A DNA stretch of 64,000 nucleotides from Bryum argenteum (taxonomy: Eukaryota > Streptophyta > Bryopsida > Bryales > Bryaceae). The notes under the pieces are model-generated. The model worked only from the letters and a program-made list of their open reading frames with translations. It searched no databases and was not told the origin of the DNA. A program made the translations under genes and the position numbers. The stretch covers positions 3,798,648 through 3,862,647 of the forward strand of contig CM073329.1 of the NCBI GenBank assembly GCA_037043015.1, written 5' to 3'. Positions 1 to 13,229 of the stretch are shown here, one piece after another (position 1 is the first letter of the stretch; every line of letters begins with the position of its first letter).

Positions 1-199
1 TGCATAAGCTTACGGCGAGTGCATGGATTGGATGGATATGAGCCTCGAATTCACCGAGAAACTTTCTTCGTAATTATCCCCGACTCATTTGTAGTCACTC
101 ACTCTCATGTTTGCGAGCAAGACGGTCCGCGTCTTTGAGGTTGAGGTCTTGAACCATGATTGTCACTATTAACTACGAGGTACCAAAATCGTCAATTCC

Positions 200-247
200 G
201 ATGGGCAGTGGATGTAGAGCTTAGATGGGTAGTAGATGTAGAGCTTG
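200..247. repeat. Tandem duplication, 24 bp x 2
   Basis: Two adjacent 24-bp units beginning GATGGG and containing GATGTAGAGCTT differ at three positions. This is seen directly. No function is implied. Confidence 0.8.
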
Positions 248-768
248 GTTTAGAGCACTGAAGCCCATGAATTGCAAAGCGTGGTCATCATTAATCCGTG
301 TGCGCTCTGTTCGATCCCTGGTGGTTCCAGGATTCTTTACGTGGGACAAATGATGACCGGCGGTTTCGGTAGTAATCCTTCCAAATGAATGCTCGGCCAA
401 GGACTCACGGAAGAGAGGCGATGATCTCACGAATTGAGACATGAACCGAGATGTTGTCGATCATAGCATTACAATGAAATCGAGGTACGTGCGTGCGTGT
501 TGAGACGTGAGCTTTCTTTTCGTTGTCAATCACATGGCTCGGATTTCAGAGGTGAATTGCGTGGGTGCATGCCCATGAACGAGGTTATGTATGCAATGGA
601 AACCCGATGCATCGTTCTGAATCGGGTGGAGACGCATGTTCGGCCCTACTTGACCTTACACCACGCGCTCGCGATTATTAATATTTGTGAAACATGATAG
701 TTACCAGTGGGCACCTCAGAACTTTGATTGTTGAACTTCGGACTTGAAGGAGCCATTTGAAGCTTAGC

Positions 769-842
769 TAGTGCGGAGATACCAATGCGTAACTAGTGCG
801 GAGTTATCAATGCGTAACGGTGCGGAGTTACCAATGCGTAAC
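769..842. repeat. Tandem repeat, about 25 bp x 3
   Basis: Three consecutive units of 25, 25 and 24 bp share GTGCGGAG, then TACCAATGCGTAAC or TATCAATGCGTAAC. This is a minisatellite seed with no coding sequence around it. Confidence 0.85.
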
Positions 843-1858
843 TACAACTATATCGTAACATCAAGCGATTGGATTCGTTAACTTTCTTTCCGTCGACCAT
901 ATGACGACGACGACCCTTGTGGTGCTGTTTCGGTGCGTCCAGCCACTGGAGCTTTCATTGTTGGTGGAAAGGGGAATGTCAAGTTGCAGGCGGCCGAGAA
1001 CAACCCTTAGTACATTGTCGTCGTTATTAGCTTCGAGGCAAGCTACTCTTGTGCGGCGGCCGAGTTTCGTCACACATGCGAAATTTTAGAGAATACCTCG
1101 GATTTCTCGGATATGGCAAGAAAAGTTCAGATGTGACACCAACAAGTAAGGGGAGTAGTGCGAGCTTTGCTGTAGACTTGAAAAGCAAGCAGATCGCACA
1201 ACCATGTTAATATCTGATACACTTAACACTGTCTTACTCCACGTTCGAAGGTTCCAAGTTCAGATAGTATCATGAATGGCAATTCGAGCTAGCTTGTACC
1301 CCCCCTTTCGGGTAGAATTCCAGCATTCAAGGTAACTAAGGCGAATTCATATGATTGTGCGGTATCCTGATTCTTTCGGGGGCATTAAAAAATCTTAAGA
1401 AAAAAACAAAAACAGGGGTCTCGTGGATCATTCTGTTAAATTCTAATAAAGTGTTGAAGCATGAAATTGAGCGTGTTCAATTTCCTGAAGCATTCTTCCA
1501 AGAAGCTTGTGACCAAATAATCATGCACGATTACCATTCCGAAAATAACGGTTGAATGTTGTTACGAATTATGAGTTTTAGAACTCTTTCTTTGAAGATA
1601 AAATCTTTGGAGGTTCGCAATTGGTATTCATGAAAAGACGAAACCTTGGAAGGGGAAATTTGTGAAATTCAATAAATCGGTCTCGTGAAATGGAAGTTTC
1701 AACAAACAAGGTGAATCATAGTATTTGTCAATATGGTACCTCGGAATTGGGTCACTTTTATGAGAAAGGCTCTGAAACTTTAAGTAAAGCAATTAAGCAG
1801 GGTTCATTTTGATATGCACCCCTGGGATTAGTAAGTTTCAAAATGAATGCATTTTCAT

Positions 1859-1933
1859 TGCAAAAAGATTCCAAATTCATAACAAATCCATAGCAAATTC
1901 TTTGCAAAAAGATTCGAAATTCATAGCAAATTC
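1859..1933. repeat. Imperfect direct repeat, AT-rich
   Basis: The block TTGCAAAAAGATTC followed by AAATTCATA and AGCAAATTC occurs twice, separated by one base. The second copy lacks a short internal stretch. The repeat is surrounded by further AAATTC/GCATTTT motifs. Confidence 0.6.
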
Positions 1934-4157
1934 ATTGCATTTTGCTTTCATTTTTATTGCACTTTCAAGGATACTGATCAGGATCACAGCTGGTCTGAAA
2001 AGAAGAAAACTGGTGATGATTTGTATGGCTAAAGAACTGATTGCCTTCCTAAACTGAAAGTTTGAGCAATTTGTACATCGGAATTCGTCGATTCTCTACA
2101 CGTAGTATCAGATTGTAGTTTGAAACTAGTTAGAAGATATTCATCAAATGGATTACACACCAGAAATGGGTTGACCGCTCCCAAAACCAAAAAGTAAAAC
2201 CAAAAAACATAGCAAATTAAAGAGCATTAGAGATTGTGAGGGCTCCACTTACAGCGACAACAATGACCACTGGCACGCCGGCTACGGTAGGTCAACTACC
2301 AACCTATGCTATAGCTTCTAAAATATATATATCCGACCTTAGTCCTTTTTCGGACATCCCACCCCCTTCATCACTCCTTGCATCTCCCCCGCACGCACAT
2401 CCAATCTTGCTTCCCGTACATTTTACTCCACACGCTTCGCCAATCTTCAAAGATTTCCTAGAACTTCATTCCGGAATGATCAGGCTCACAACCCACACCG
2501 TAATCTTCCAAACAATACGTTCACCCATCGGGCTTTACACAGTCATGATTGGGGCACCACATGTGATACATTTGTCATCCATGGAATCTGGACATTCAAG
2601 GTTATATATCCGCTTGATTTGACGTTATTTAGCCCTTTGCCATCACGAAGCGGAAGAACGAGGTTTATTCCTTCTCCTTTTCACGTCCTCACGAAACTCC
2701 CTCGGTTTATTTGATTATTTTGCGTCATCTCGCATTTATTGCGAATGTCGATGGAATGGGTGCTCAAGAAGACACAGTGCGCACTTGAGCATGTAGTGAA
2801 TCAACAACGTAATGCACTTGCGAGAAGCAAAGGTACGTGGACGGGAAGAGCAAGCAATTTGCGAGTAATAGAACCATGTTTCCTCTCCGAGTATGATGTT
2901 GACGGCACTTAGTTGTGGTTGGGTGCACATGCGGGAGGCTCTCATGGCCGAACGAGCTCGAGGTTTGAGCATGCAACGGCGAGCGACCCTCCACATGAAC
3001 TATCTCGGAGTGAGTGATCGGAGAACGCTTCGTCCACTGCAGGGCCGTCGACCGCTGGTCGCCGATTCGCTTGGAGAAATCACTGATCCTCCAACCTCTC
3101 TGAAGACATGAAGCTTGCCGTTCGGATCGATCGAATCGTTAGAAACCATGCATCCTGGTGGGAAACGCCTTCATCTCGACCTCGAGGTACGCACTCAATC
3201 CAATCCATATCAACTGTTGCACGACGTCCATCTTGTTTAGAATCAATCTACACAAGACTCGTAACGTCTATATAAATAGAAACTCAAAACCTTAACAATT
3301 AATGTGAATCGATCGTTTGAATTCCTTGATCGATGTGAGAATGTGTGGGTGCAGAGCGGCAACACAAGGATACCGATGTCACATCGGCAACCACCCACGC
3401 GTCGGCCGCACTGGTGGAGTTAACCACACGGTGGACTTCTTCAAGGAGCGGCGATCGCGGTGATGGACCAACTCAACGATCTGGATCCAAGCTTAGTGCC
3501 CACCACTCTCGGTGGCCATGACTTGATGCCAACGTCTCCATCGAGAAGAAGCCCGTGAATGAGTAGAATGATGAATTGAGCAGTCATTTTTTTGTCTTTC
3601 TCTGTTCTTGCAAAATTTTCTGGTAGTTGGATTGTGTAGAACTATCGAGTTAGTCGGTCAGTCGGTGTAAAATGTTTTAGTGTAGGAGTTGCAAGGAGAT
3701 CGCTAGAACATCCATTTATCTCCTCATGTGGGATTGGATTTCAAGTGGACCCAGTGATCATCCTCGATTGAAATTGGGAGCCGGCCGGTTCGTGGTCGGT
3801 CGATTGACATTGATTACAACGATTAGTAGCTTTTAGCATTGGAAGCACCTTGTATAGCATTGCATTGGGGTGGTGCAAGCCCTCTCGTTTCATTTCATGA
3901 ATGTTTGTTTCTGAGCCGTCTTTCATTCAATCCCTTCAAATCTCTTCATTCTCTCCAGTACACTTCAGTGTCCTTGTAGTATTTTTCTACGGTTGTTGTG
4001 TACCTACATTGTTTTGTCATGCCATTCGTATGTGTTCTTGTTTTATAATGATTACCGCCTGTAAGTCATGCAGGATTTATGGTCATATGGATCAAAAAAA
4101 CAAAGGTCATACGCATGGATGCATCGTGATGTTCCAGTACAGCACCCGCACCCTCCA

Positions 4158-4197
4158 GATGATTTACGAATTCAGTTGATGATTTACGAATTCAGTT
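4158..4197. repeat. Perfect tandem duplication, 20 bp x 2
   Basis: GATGATTTACGAATTCAGTT is repeated head to tail with no mismatch. This suggests recent replication slippage just upstream of the copia element. Confidence 0.9.
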
Positions 4198-4477
4198 GTG
4201 AGGGTAACCTTTCAATCGACTTCAGACATTGCCCGTGCACTCAAAAATGATCCGATAGTGCGGTACAACCACATGGGAGTCTACTACGTCTTCAACACAA
4301 GTTTACACATCAACGAATAGATATAAAATATTTCTACTACTTCAAACAATATCGATGAATAAGTGTTAGTATACATTACTTTAATTTGATGTTCAATATT
4401 CATTCTAGTATGCAAATTTGAAAGGAGCTTACAAATGTGTTCTTTAGATACTAGAGCTTGTGCCTAAATGCATGATT

Positions 4478-4668
4478 TGTTGGGAACATATTCCACTCTT
4501 GACTTACGTATTCTTACATTCATCTGTCTACTCCGTAGATGTACATTCATCCACATTGTTGAAGGTGCTCACGTATGTATATATATCTCTGTGCACTCTT
4601 GATAATACGGTGCGCGCTATCGCAGGCATTTGATGCTTAGTCTGTGTAGGTCATTGAGTCTTTTAACA
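4478..4668 (+). repeat. 5' LTR of the copia element
   Basis: It starts TGTTGGGAACATATTCC and ends TTTTAACA, directly followed by the primer-binding site. It shares long blocks with 17866-18055, for example ACATATTCCACTCT and TTTGATGCTTAGTCTGTGTA. Length is 191 bp. Confidence 0.93.
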
Positions 4669-4680
4669 TGGTATCAGAGC
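4669..4680 (+). other. Primer-binding site complementary to initiator tRNA-Met
   Basis: TGGTATCAGAGC follows the last base of the 5' LTR directly. This is the typical plant copia primer site for initiator methionyl-tRNA, and it fixes the LTR boundary. Confidence 0.95.
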
Positions 4681-4763
4681 CGACGATTGCAGAGTGTTAA
4701 AGAGAGAATTAGAGTGACAACTACAAAGAAAGTACGAGTGCAGTAGAAATTGCTTGGAAGGCA

Positions 4764-7700
4764 ATGCCACCAAAGCTAATAGTTGAACTGATAGAAGAAT
4801 TCCAAGTGTCACTAGAGAGAACAATCAAGGAAGAGCTGCGTTTAGAACACGGAGAGTCAAGTCTAGGACTCCGTCTTGAACAAATAGGAAGTACGTACAG
4901 AATGACGGACAACTCAGCTGTAAAAGAGGGAGACAAACTAAAAAGGAAAGAAAATTACTATGTTTGGAGCTTGAAGCTCCAAGGCATTCTGAGAGGAGAA
5001 CATCTGTGGTCTTTGGTTGAGAAAAAACACACACCGACGGAATTCCCAGCAACAATCACTGGATAGCAGTTCACTAAAGTTCAGCTTGACTCGCCGAAGG
5101 CCATTGCATGCTAATTATTGCTATTATCAGTTTCTGACCACCTTGTGGACACTATTGCTGCTTACACAAATCCAAGTGAAGCATGGGACGCTCTTAAGAA
5201 TGAGTTCTCATCTAGAGGAGAGTCACAAGTTCTCACACTTATGGCTCGATTGCAAACTATGAAGTTATCCAAAGGTGCATCTTTAGAAGATTATGTGAGA
5301 AGAGCGCGTGAGCTGAAGAATTGACTTGCAAGTATGGGCAAGAAGCTAAGCGATTGACACCTCAACCACATGATGCTGAATGGACTACCTCGCTCCTACA
5401 AAAGCGTTGTTCAGACCTTAACTTATCTCGATTCAACCATGTTCTTTGACAAGCTTGGTGCGAATCTGATGTTGAGCTATTTCGACGCGCCTACATAAAT
5501 GCGTTGCATGGAGATAAGGAAGCTTTATCCGCACATCACGAACGAGGGAACTTGTCAAATTATCGTTGAGGAAGGGGACGATATGGACAACGCTCACCTT
5601 GGTGGTAAGCACTGCTAGGAAGACTCATACGAAGAAGACAGTTTCGACCACCTCCACCTAGCTGAGGCTACGCAGGAAACCAAGGTGCACCGTGGAGACC
5701 GCCTGCTCAATACCCTCAAAGTGAAGCACCTCGACCGCCATTCAACCGCTACTCATGTAGTAAACTCGTTCATATAGCGAGAGATTGTGGTCAGTTTCCA
5801 GCAACTGCAAGTAGTGATTACGTTTATACAAGAGAGATGTTCAATAATTATGATCACAATCAGTATGATCCGTATAACTATTACTATCCTAACGCATATC
5901 ATCACACTACTGACACTAGTAGAAAATGACACTAAAAGTGACGTCCATACTAAATTGACCGGAATGACACAAAGTATCAGTTTTAATCGTGCTTCTAATA
6001 ACGTCAAAATAAATTATGATATTTGTCACTTTTTCTCAGATGCTTTTTGGTTGAAACAAGCATACCACACTCTAATAAATAAACAAAACAATTAAGTCAT
6101 TCCGGTGAAGTCATTACGGCCGTCACTTTTAGTGCCATTTTTTATTAGTGTCAACTGGACATCCCTCGTACATTGACAGCGGTGCGACTTTGCACATTGC
6201 ATCTGATGCAAACAAGCTTGATAGTACTCTCCTTTTCTATAGTTACAACAATGATGTTAGGACAGGTGGTAGTGAATCCCACACCGTGCAAGGCACTGGA
6301 ACCTCCACTCTTTGTACTCTCCTTCATGCGAAATAAAGATGGAGAACATTTGATATGTACCAACCATGAAGAAAAATCTTGCATTTGTTGGAGTATTGGC
6401 TGATTTAAGTTATACAATTTTGTTTACAAAAACACATTGCTAGATTTGTAAAGAAACTCATCCAATATCCACATGCTATAGAGATCACTGCAACAACATG
6501 TATTATTTTCCATATATTTCTGCTGAGGTACTTTGAGCGGAAACATGTGGCACTGGAGAACTTTGACATCGCAGATTGGGTCATTTGAGTTATTCGAGAT
6601 TAAGTTTATATATCAAAATCCTTGCATGGAAGTGGCCTCCCCTACATACATGTGAACAAACGCATTTGTGCATGCTTCTTGGCCAACAAGCATCATCGCC
6701 AGAAATTTCCTCTAAAGTTTCATACAAGGGCAAACCAACCATGTGAGAAAATACACAACAATGTGATGGGTCCGTCACAACATCCATCCTTATATGGCTC
6801 ACGATTCATACTTGTGTTACCGATGACTTCTCGCGAAAGAGCTAGGTGTATTTTTTTAAGCACAAGAGTGAGACAATGAGTTTTTTCTCTTCATTTTAAA
6901 CTTATGCTAGAAGTGGAGACAAGAAACAGACTATTGGCTCTTTGCTTTGATAGAGGAGGAGAATATTTATTTGAGGAATCTTTTGCTTTGATCAAAAGAT
7001 TCAAAGAGAGTTAACACACCCAAGGACACCTCAGTAAAACGGCGTTTCAGAGTAGAGAAATCGGACTATAATGGAATGCGCACAAAATATAGCAGTTGAC
7101 TTTAATTTGCCTATATTTCTCTGGCTAGAGGCGATAAATATGGCTATTTTTTTCATCAAGCGGAGTCCAACCTGGACCAACTTTGAAATACCACCAGAAA
7201 CAAGCTTTACAGGCAAGCCAACTTACCTTGAAAACCTGAGAGTATTTGGTTGGATCGCGCATGTTTACATTCCAGAGGGAGAAAGAAAGAAATTAGACGA
7301 ATAAAGTCATATGCGCATGTTCGTAGGGTATAATGCATAGTCAAAAGCCTACAGGCTATATGATCACATTAGAAAGAAAATCATCATAAGTCGAGATGTG
7401 ATTTTTTATAAGAGTAGAATATGTCTTTATAATTTGCAAGAGCCAACACCTCTTAATAAACCAGTTTTTACCTGTTGAATACCTCTAGCGTTCACAAATA
7501 TATCTCACAATCTAGTAACAAGGAATCCTAGGCAATTGAGCAACTTCTGCGGCCGCTATGATCTGCTTTAGACGAGTTGTATACTAGTCCTAAAGGGACC
7601 CACAATCCTGCACATGGAATTCACCAATTTGATCAAGCCGCACATGAGCAACCAAATGTACAAAAATCAACGATGATCAATAGACTATGAGAAGCTTAAT

Positions 7701-9340
7701 TTTCGCCATCCAATAAGAGATTATCAAACTCAGCAGATAGCTCGGTATGAACATATTATCCTCGTAGAAAAAGGGAGCCATTGAGAAGATTTCAGGATTA
7801 TTATGGACTCGCTGCTGATACCTTAGAAGAATCAGAAGATCCACGAACCTTCGCAGAAGTTGAGGATAATGAAGGATGGCGCAAAGCAACTGATAGTGAG
7901 GTTTATTTGGTTGTCAAAAATCACACATGGGAAGTGATTGATCGACCTCTTGGATGCACTCCATCCCCCCAAAATGGACTTTTAGAACGAAGCAGGCAGG
8001 AGAAGATACAAGATTAAAAGCCAGGATAGTTGTCAGAGGATTTCAGCAGACAGAGTGAGTAGACTACGGAGACAACTTTACACCACTTGTGCGATGATCG
8101 ACAACAAAGACAATAATTGCAATAATAATGCCAAAAATAATTTAAATCTTCACCAACTTGGTATTGTAGTGGCCTTTTTGAATGGTACGTTAATTGAAGA
8201 GGTCTTGATGGAGATCTCTAAAAGATTCCCACATGCAAGCAATTGATCCAACATGATCATGGTTAAACGAGCTCAGTATGGATTAAAGCAAGGACTACGA
8301 GAGTAATATGCCTATTGATACCTGGCTAATCTCTCAAGGCTACACTAAAAGTCAATATGATCCGAATCTATATTATGCGACACGGGAAGGAAGGAGAGTA
8401 TTCATATTGTTATAAGTGAACAATCTCTTTATAATAGGTGATGACAAAAATTGGATTGTTGCCCTAAAGGTAGCTTCCCACAGAGAGTTTGAAATGTTAG
8501 ATCTTGGACAGGCACAACTCTATCTTGGTGCAAAAATTCGGCTCTCAATACAATAGTTTGCTCACCCAAACACAATACTTCAAGAAACTCAACAAATTCG
8601 AATGCAATCATGCAATCCTAGTTTATTGCCAGTGGATCTGACATTTCAACTTCAGAAGTTCACAGGAACGACAGAAGTGGATCTCGAAGTCTACATATAT
8701 CTTGTAGGCACCTTATTTTACTTGACCAATACTCGTCCTCATATCAATTATGCAGTGGGTAGTGTAGCCAGATATAAGGATCGGCCGGAACAAACACATC
8801 TTTTATCAACAAAACGAGTGTTGAGATTCCTAAAAGGTACCATGCATTATGGACTGCTTTTGTCTGCACACACATCAGACCAATATCATACCTATACCGA
8901 TGCAAAGATGTGGATACACGAAGATCAACGTCTAGAATTTTACACAAGATTCAAAACTCATGTATATTTTGGTCAAGCAAGTTGCAACCAACTATATTGT
9001 TGTTAACTACTTAGGTAGAATATAGAGTAATTACAAATGCTTTGAAGAACATTCTTTATTTTTGAAGGCTCCTTTCAGAACTTGGAATTAACATGACAGA
9101 AGTCACAAAACTAACAAAAATCTTCAGTGACAACCAGTCATTCCTCACGCTAGTTTGAAACCATGTATCCAACATCCAAGAATGAAACATATTGAAATTC
9201 ATATTCACTTTAATAAAGAGACGGTTTACAGTAGTGGTCTCCTATGTTCCTACTTCATCTCAACAGACAAATTTTCTAACCAAGCCACTTTCCTTGAGCA
9301 AGTTTGTCCTTGATAGGAAAGGTGCCGGCGTCATTGCAAC
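4764..9340 (+). pseudogene. Copia gag-pol polyprotein relic
   Basis: The + strand carries a broken copia polyprotein. The gag start (4764) leads into a UBN2-type capsid region with the block SLEDYVRRARELKN (5280-5324). The protease motif YIDSGATLHIASD is at about 6169-6207. A pre-integrase and integrase core holds NRTIMECAQN-like and FDRGGEYLFEE blocks (6600-7300). The RT start RTFAEVEDNEGWRKA is at 7840, and the domain continues to GTLFYLTNTRPHINYAVGS (about 8707). RNase H residues include YTDAD near 8895 and a C-terminal KHIEIH block near 9190. Many stops and frameshifts separate these blocks, and a CACTA-like insertion interrupts the segment between capsid and protease. It cannot produce a full polyprotein. 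Confidence 0.9.
5914..6150. mobile_element. Small CACTA-like non-autonomous element inside copia gag-pol
   Basis: The left end CACTAGTAGAAAATGACACT and the right end, read in reverse complement, CACTAATAAAAAATGGCACT form inverted repeats of about 30 bp. Similarity continues through AAAAGTGACG on both sides. The 237-bp body is AT-rich and non-coding. It sits between the copia capsid and protease coding blocks. Flanking trinucleotides are TGA and TCA, so a target duplication is not clear. The terminal CACTA and TIR pattern are typical of En/Spm-type elements. Confidence 0.8.
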
Positions 9341-10595
9341 ATCATTCGAAATTGCTCTTTCACCAAGTAGGCGTATAATAGCCATCAATCCATAATGCGT
9401 GTCTGGTTCTTTTATTCTTGAAATCCGACGCTTGTTGATTAGACCGAGTGCGTCGATTGTCCCAATATTGAGTCAGATATTCAAAGTAGTGTACTCAGGG
9501 TCTCTCCACAAAACTCCCGGTACCTGCAATTCTGGCCTTGACAGCATCTCGGGCGACGTCCTTACTATCCATGCCTTCCATATCCTCAAGATCTTGGTAT
9601 CCTTGATCCATCACACAGAAGAATACGACGTCTGCTCGACACACCACCTTAAGCGGCAAACAACGACATAAGAGGAGAATTTCCAACTGCAAAACTTAAA
9701 CCCTTAGGCCCGGTTCAGACTGAGACGTCTAGTGGAGCTGGACGAAATTCTCTGGCTTGTCATTGGCCACTGTTTACATTTTTTCCAAAGTCCCTTTCAG
9801 ACTGAAGGGATGTCCGTAGGATGAGTATGCCATGTTGGCATCCTCTCCCGCCAAAATTCTACACAATGAACTTGTCCACTAGACAAGTTTGAGGCCACCA
9901 CTGAAGGTGACCCTAAACATGTCAAGTGGACAAGCTCGTCGCCTTTCGCGACCCACCTCGTTTCCGTCGCTGCTCGCCTCGTTACCGTCGCTGCTCTCGG
10001 TGACTACAAGAGCTGCATCTTCTCTGAGGCTTGACTCGTAGCTCTTCATCTCTTTCACTACCTCGCTTTTATTCACTACCTCGCTTATTTCGGGAGCCTG
10101 AGGAAGGCTTGGAGCTCAGGACACGTTGACTGTTGTGCGCCGGTTTACTCAAATATCTTCCTGGTATAGTAGATTCGATTTCAAGCTTTGCTTAGGTTCG
10201 ATCAGCAACACTACGTTCCGGCAGATTTAGGTACTAACTTGGGAAACTCCAGTAAGTGACTAAATGGTAGCATTGGATGCGCACCTTCACCCTAGCTGCA
10301 CTCGTATTTGGCCACTTCGTTCATTATTTATGGGAAGTACCTCAATGCAAACATGACGATTTCATTGCTCCGGATGCAGCAAGCTGTACATAGAAGATGC
10401 ACAATCCGATTCGGAAGATTGACAAATGCTACAATGAGAGGAGTCTATGAATGCATGTTCTCGGTATGAATAGGATGTTCTTCTATTTGAGGCGAATGCA
10501 TATCTCTTGCACAATATAGAGTTAAGAGATTCATGGATGCTCCAGATGCATGTTGTCTGGTGTGTCGATGGACCGTGTCTCGTTGAGCTTCAGTG

Positions 10596-10619
10596 TTTTT
10601 TTTTTTTTTTTTTTTTTTT
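10596..10619. repeat. Poly-T tract (24 T)
   Basis: An uninterrupted T run lies in the left arm of the Harbinger element. No coding evidence surrounds it. It could be a slippage tract or the A-tail of a small reverse-strand retro-insertion, but no body for such an insertion is recognised. Confidence 0.7.
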
Positions 10620-11577
10620 CACTTTGTGCATTCCTTTCAAGACTGAGGCCCGTAGGCTTCTAGTTTGTCTACGCACACTCCAGGCTTGAGCGCCTCCTTC
10701 CCTTTTGGCTGCTGTCTTGCACAATATGCTGGCTTGAGTGCTTCGTGTTCTTCACTCGGAGAGAGTGCTTTACCAAATTGTAGATGCAATTATATATAGA
10801 ACAATGAGTATGCGATTTTTGGTAGAGGAGTATCAGGGTGAAACAATGCTTATCGAGTATTGCAGGCAGATATGGTAATGAGACAGTGAAGAGCTAATTG
10901 CTCTTTTCAAGTGTCAGGACGTTCGGTACTGACAAGAAAATTATTCTACAACGTCCATTCAGCTCCGCGAGCATTTCTCCGTAGTAGTGCGAAAATTGAT
11001 GAAATCGTATCACTCTGTCGATGATGATGATTGCTAATGAAATTTTTGATGAGTACTGATTCTCTTGTGACAATGCCAAGGTGTTCTCTACTTCTGATAA
11101 TCGTTCGCTGCTTGCTGACAATGTTGTCGTGACTTACACCCGCGTGGGTATCAGTGGTGACGCTGAAGTTTGGCTGGTGCGTGCGACATTTTGTCCTTGA
11201 AAGGCTGCCGTGGGAAAGGTTGCATTTCTAGCCTAGGTGCGAAGTTTCCAATATACCAAGATTGAGTGTGGTGCACTCATCTGCGGCGAGGTTGACTCCA
11301 TTGACAAGTCGGGTGTTGCTCATTCAGGTTCAATGCATCCTCTTTCATATGCTATCGTAGGTGGATATGGGCATGTGCTCAAATCACTACCTTGGCAGAC
11401 ATTAAATAGTTGGAGATTATTGCTAAGTACAAGTTTTGGAGCGACCAAAAACTGACAAAAAATACCAAATCTTGTGTTTGCCTCTTGCAGGACCTAGTTG
11501 TGTTTCTCTTATATTTGGACGGACGTTGTCTCAGCACAGTTTGGTGACCTTTTGTCCTTCGCACAAACTCTATCACC

Positions 11578-12740
11578 ATGTCGTCCCCACCCCGCGGAAA
11601 CGATTCACAAAAAAAAAACTACGGTGAGGCCGTTCGTAACATGAGAATTGCATTTTCATTAATATCTTTCTAAACTCCAGTCCTGTTTTTTAGCATGGTT
11701 GTATTTTTGAACTCTAAGAATCGCTTGTTTTAATTCTATTATTACAGGGGTCTCTTTTGAACATTGGTTTAGGTGATGAGGTTCAACCATACTATATAGG
11801 ATTGAATGAATACAAATCGCAGGAGGAGTAGAATCTTGACCTCGTAACTCAAAACACTATTGAAGATAGTGAGTTGCAACCTGCAAGAAAGAAACAGAAG
11901 AAAGGTGCGTAGAATGTTGAGAAGGCAAAAAGTAAGAGCAAACGAAGAAGAAGAAGAAAAACTGGGAACAATTATGGAGAAAGTTCAGACGAAGATGTAA
12001 GGGCGAAGCGTTGCCCCAATTAGAAAGAGCATTGGATTGTGAACCTCATTCACTTGAGGGGGAAAATGCATGCTCAGTTCAGCAGCATGAAGAAACAAGG
12101 TAACTATGTGTTCATTAAATTCTATCTTCAATGCTCAAACGATTACCTTTGAACTTTGATTATATTGAGTCTGTTTTCTTGACATAGTGTTTTTTATATT
12201 AACATAATGTCTGTATTGCTTCTGGTTTTTGCAGGAATAGACAATTGGGGTATATATTACATACGCACCTTGTTGCTGCATGTCTTGATTTCGACCAAAG
12301 CAGTGATGCTTGTAGAAAGAAATGAAAAAAACTATACGACGAGTATAAGGGGAATCATGCTGCCACTGACATATCACGTAATGCAAGGGCGTCGAAGTCC
12401 AAGTACTATGATTTGATTGATGGGTACATGCATGAGCGTGCTAATATTTATGAAGCATGTTCATGCTAGCGCTCATGATGAAAATCCCAACTTTGAAGAG
12501 GATAATCCACAGGATGATGTGGCGGGAACTTTAAGTGCCCCATAACCTTCTTCAAGCACCTCAAACTCACAATGTAAGAAAAAGACAGAGAAGTTAGCTA
12601 CTCAAGATATTGTTGCAGTGATGGGAGAACAGTCCAAGGAATTGACAAAAGTGGTGAAGGAATCTGAGGCAGCAAAGTTAGCACTATTGCAAGGAATGCT
12701 TGCAACTATGGGTGAAATAGTCAAGAAATTGTTGACTTAG
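11578..12740 (+). pseudogene. Harbinger-associated Myb/SANT-like protein relic
   Basis: A first short exon (ATG at 11578, MSSPPRGND) ends at a GTGAGG donor near 11622, with an acceptor ATTATTACAG near 11748. Downstream + strand reading gives a lysine/arginine-rich block. It is followed by a SANT-like helix region (EHWIVNLIHLRGK), then, after a second intron-like gap, CLDFDQSSDACRKK and KLYDEYKGNHAATDISRNAR. The relic ends with EIVKKLLT and a stop near 12740. This architecture matches the DNA-binding accessory protein that helps PIF/Harbinger transposase enter the nucleus and bind element ends. Several in-frame stops and at least one frameshift disable it. Confidence 0.82.
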
Positions 12741-13229
12741 TTCTTACTTATGATGGTCTACTATACACTTTATTAGTAGTATCATATTATCTGTGATTAA
12801 ATTTTTCTGAGTTTTTTGTACTAGAGGGGGGTTTGATTTATGTTTTTTGATTTGATTTGATATTTAAGTTCCTAGATTGTTGTTTTAGTCATGTACATGA
12901 ACCTACACATCAGCGTCATTGAACACAATTGTATCATGTATTAAAACAACATTCAATTAAATGCAATAAATAACAAGTTGTGTATTTAATGATATATGTC
13001 CAAACAACAATTCGCATTAAATGTTCAAAAATAAAAAACATGTATCACCAAACTTTGCCACATACACCTTCTGTATATTATCACATCTACATCATAGTAT
13101 AGCCCAAAATACAAAAGTCTTTTAGGTAAACAACTTCGAACGACAAGAACTACTTCTGGCTTTCCAAGACCATTAGGGGTTACAAAGCTGCAATTTGAAT
13201 TATAACATGATATTATGAATATGAGGACT

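Larger units (their letters stand above)
1..4472. other. No recognisable gene; low-copy sequence with short tandem repeats
   Basis: Reading frames are short (under about 130 codons), and none shows a domain, motif or splice-supported exon chain that I recognise. The stretch holds several small tandem duplications, listed separately. It ends at the TGATT target duplication of the copia element. Decayed transposon sequence is likely but cannot be shown here. Confidence 0.5.

Noticed and set aside
2236-2622. 128-codon + strand open frame
   Set aside because: Composition is Pro/Ser/His-rich with no motif, no neighbouring exon signals and no start context; likely a chance frame.
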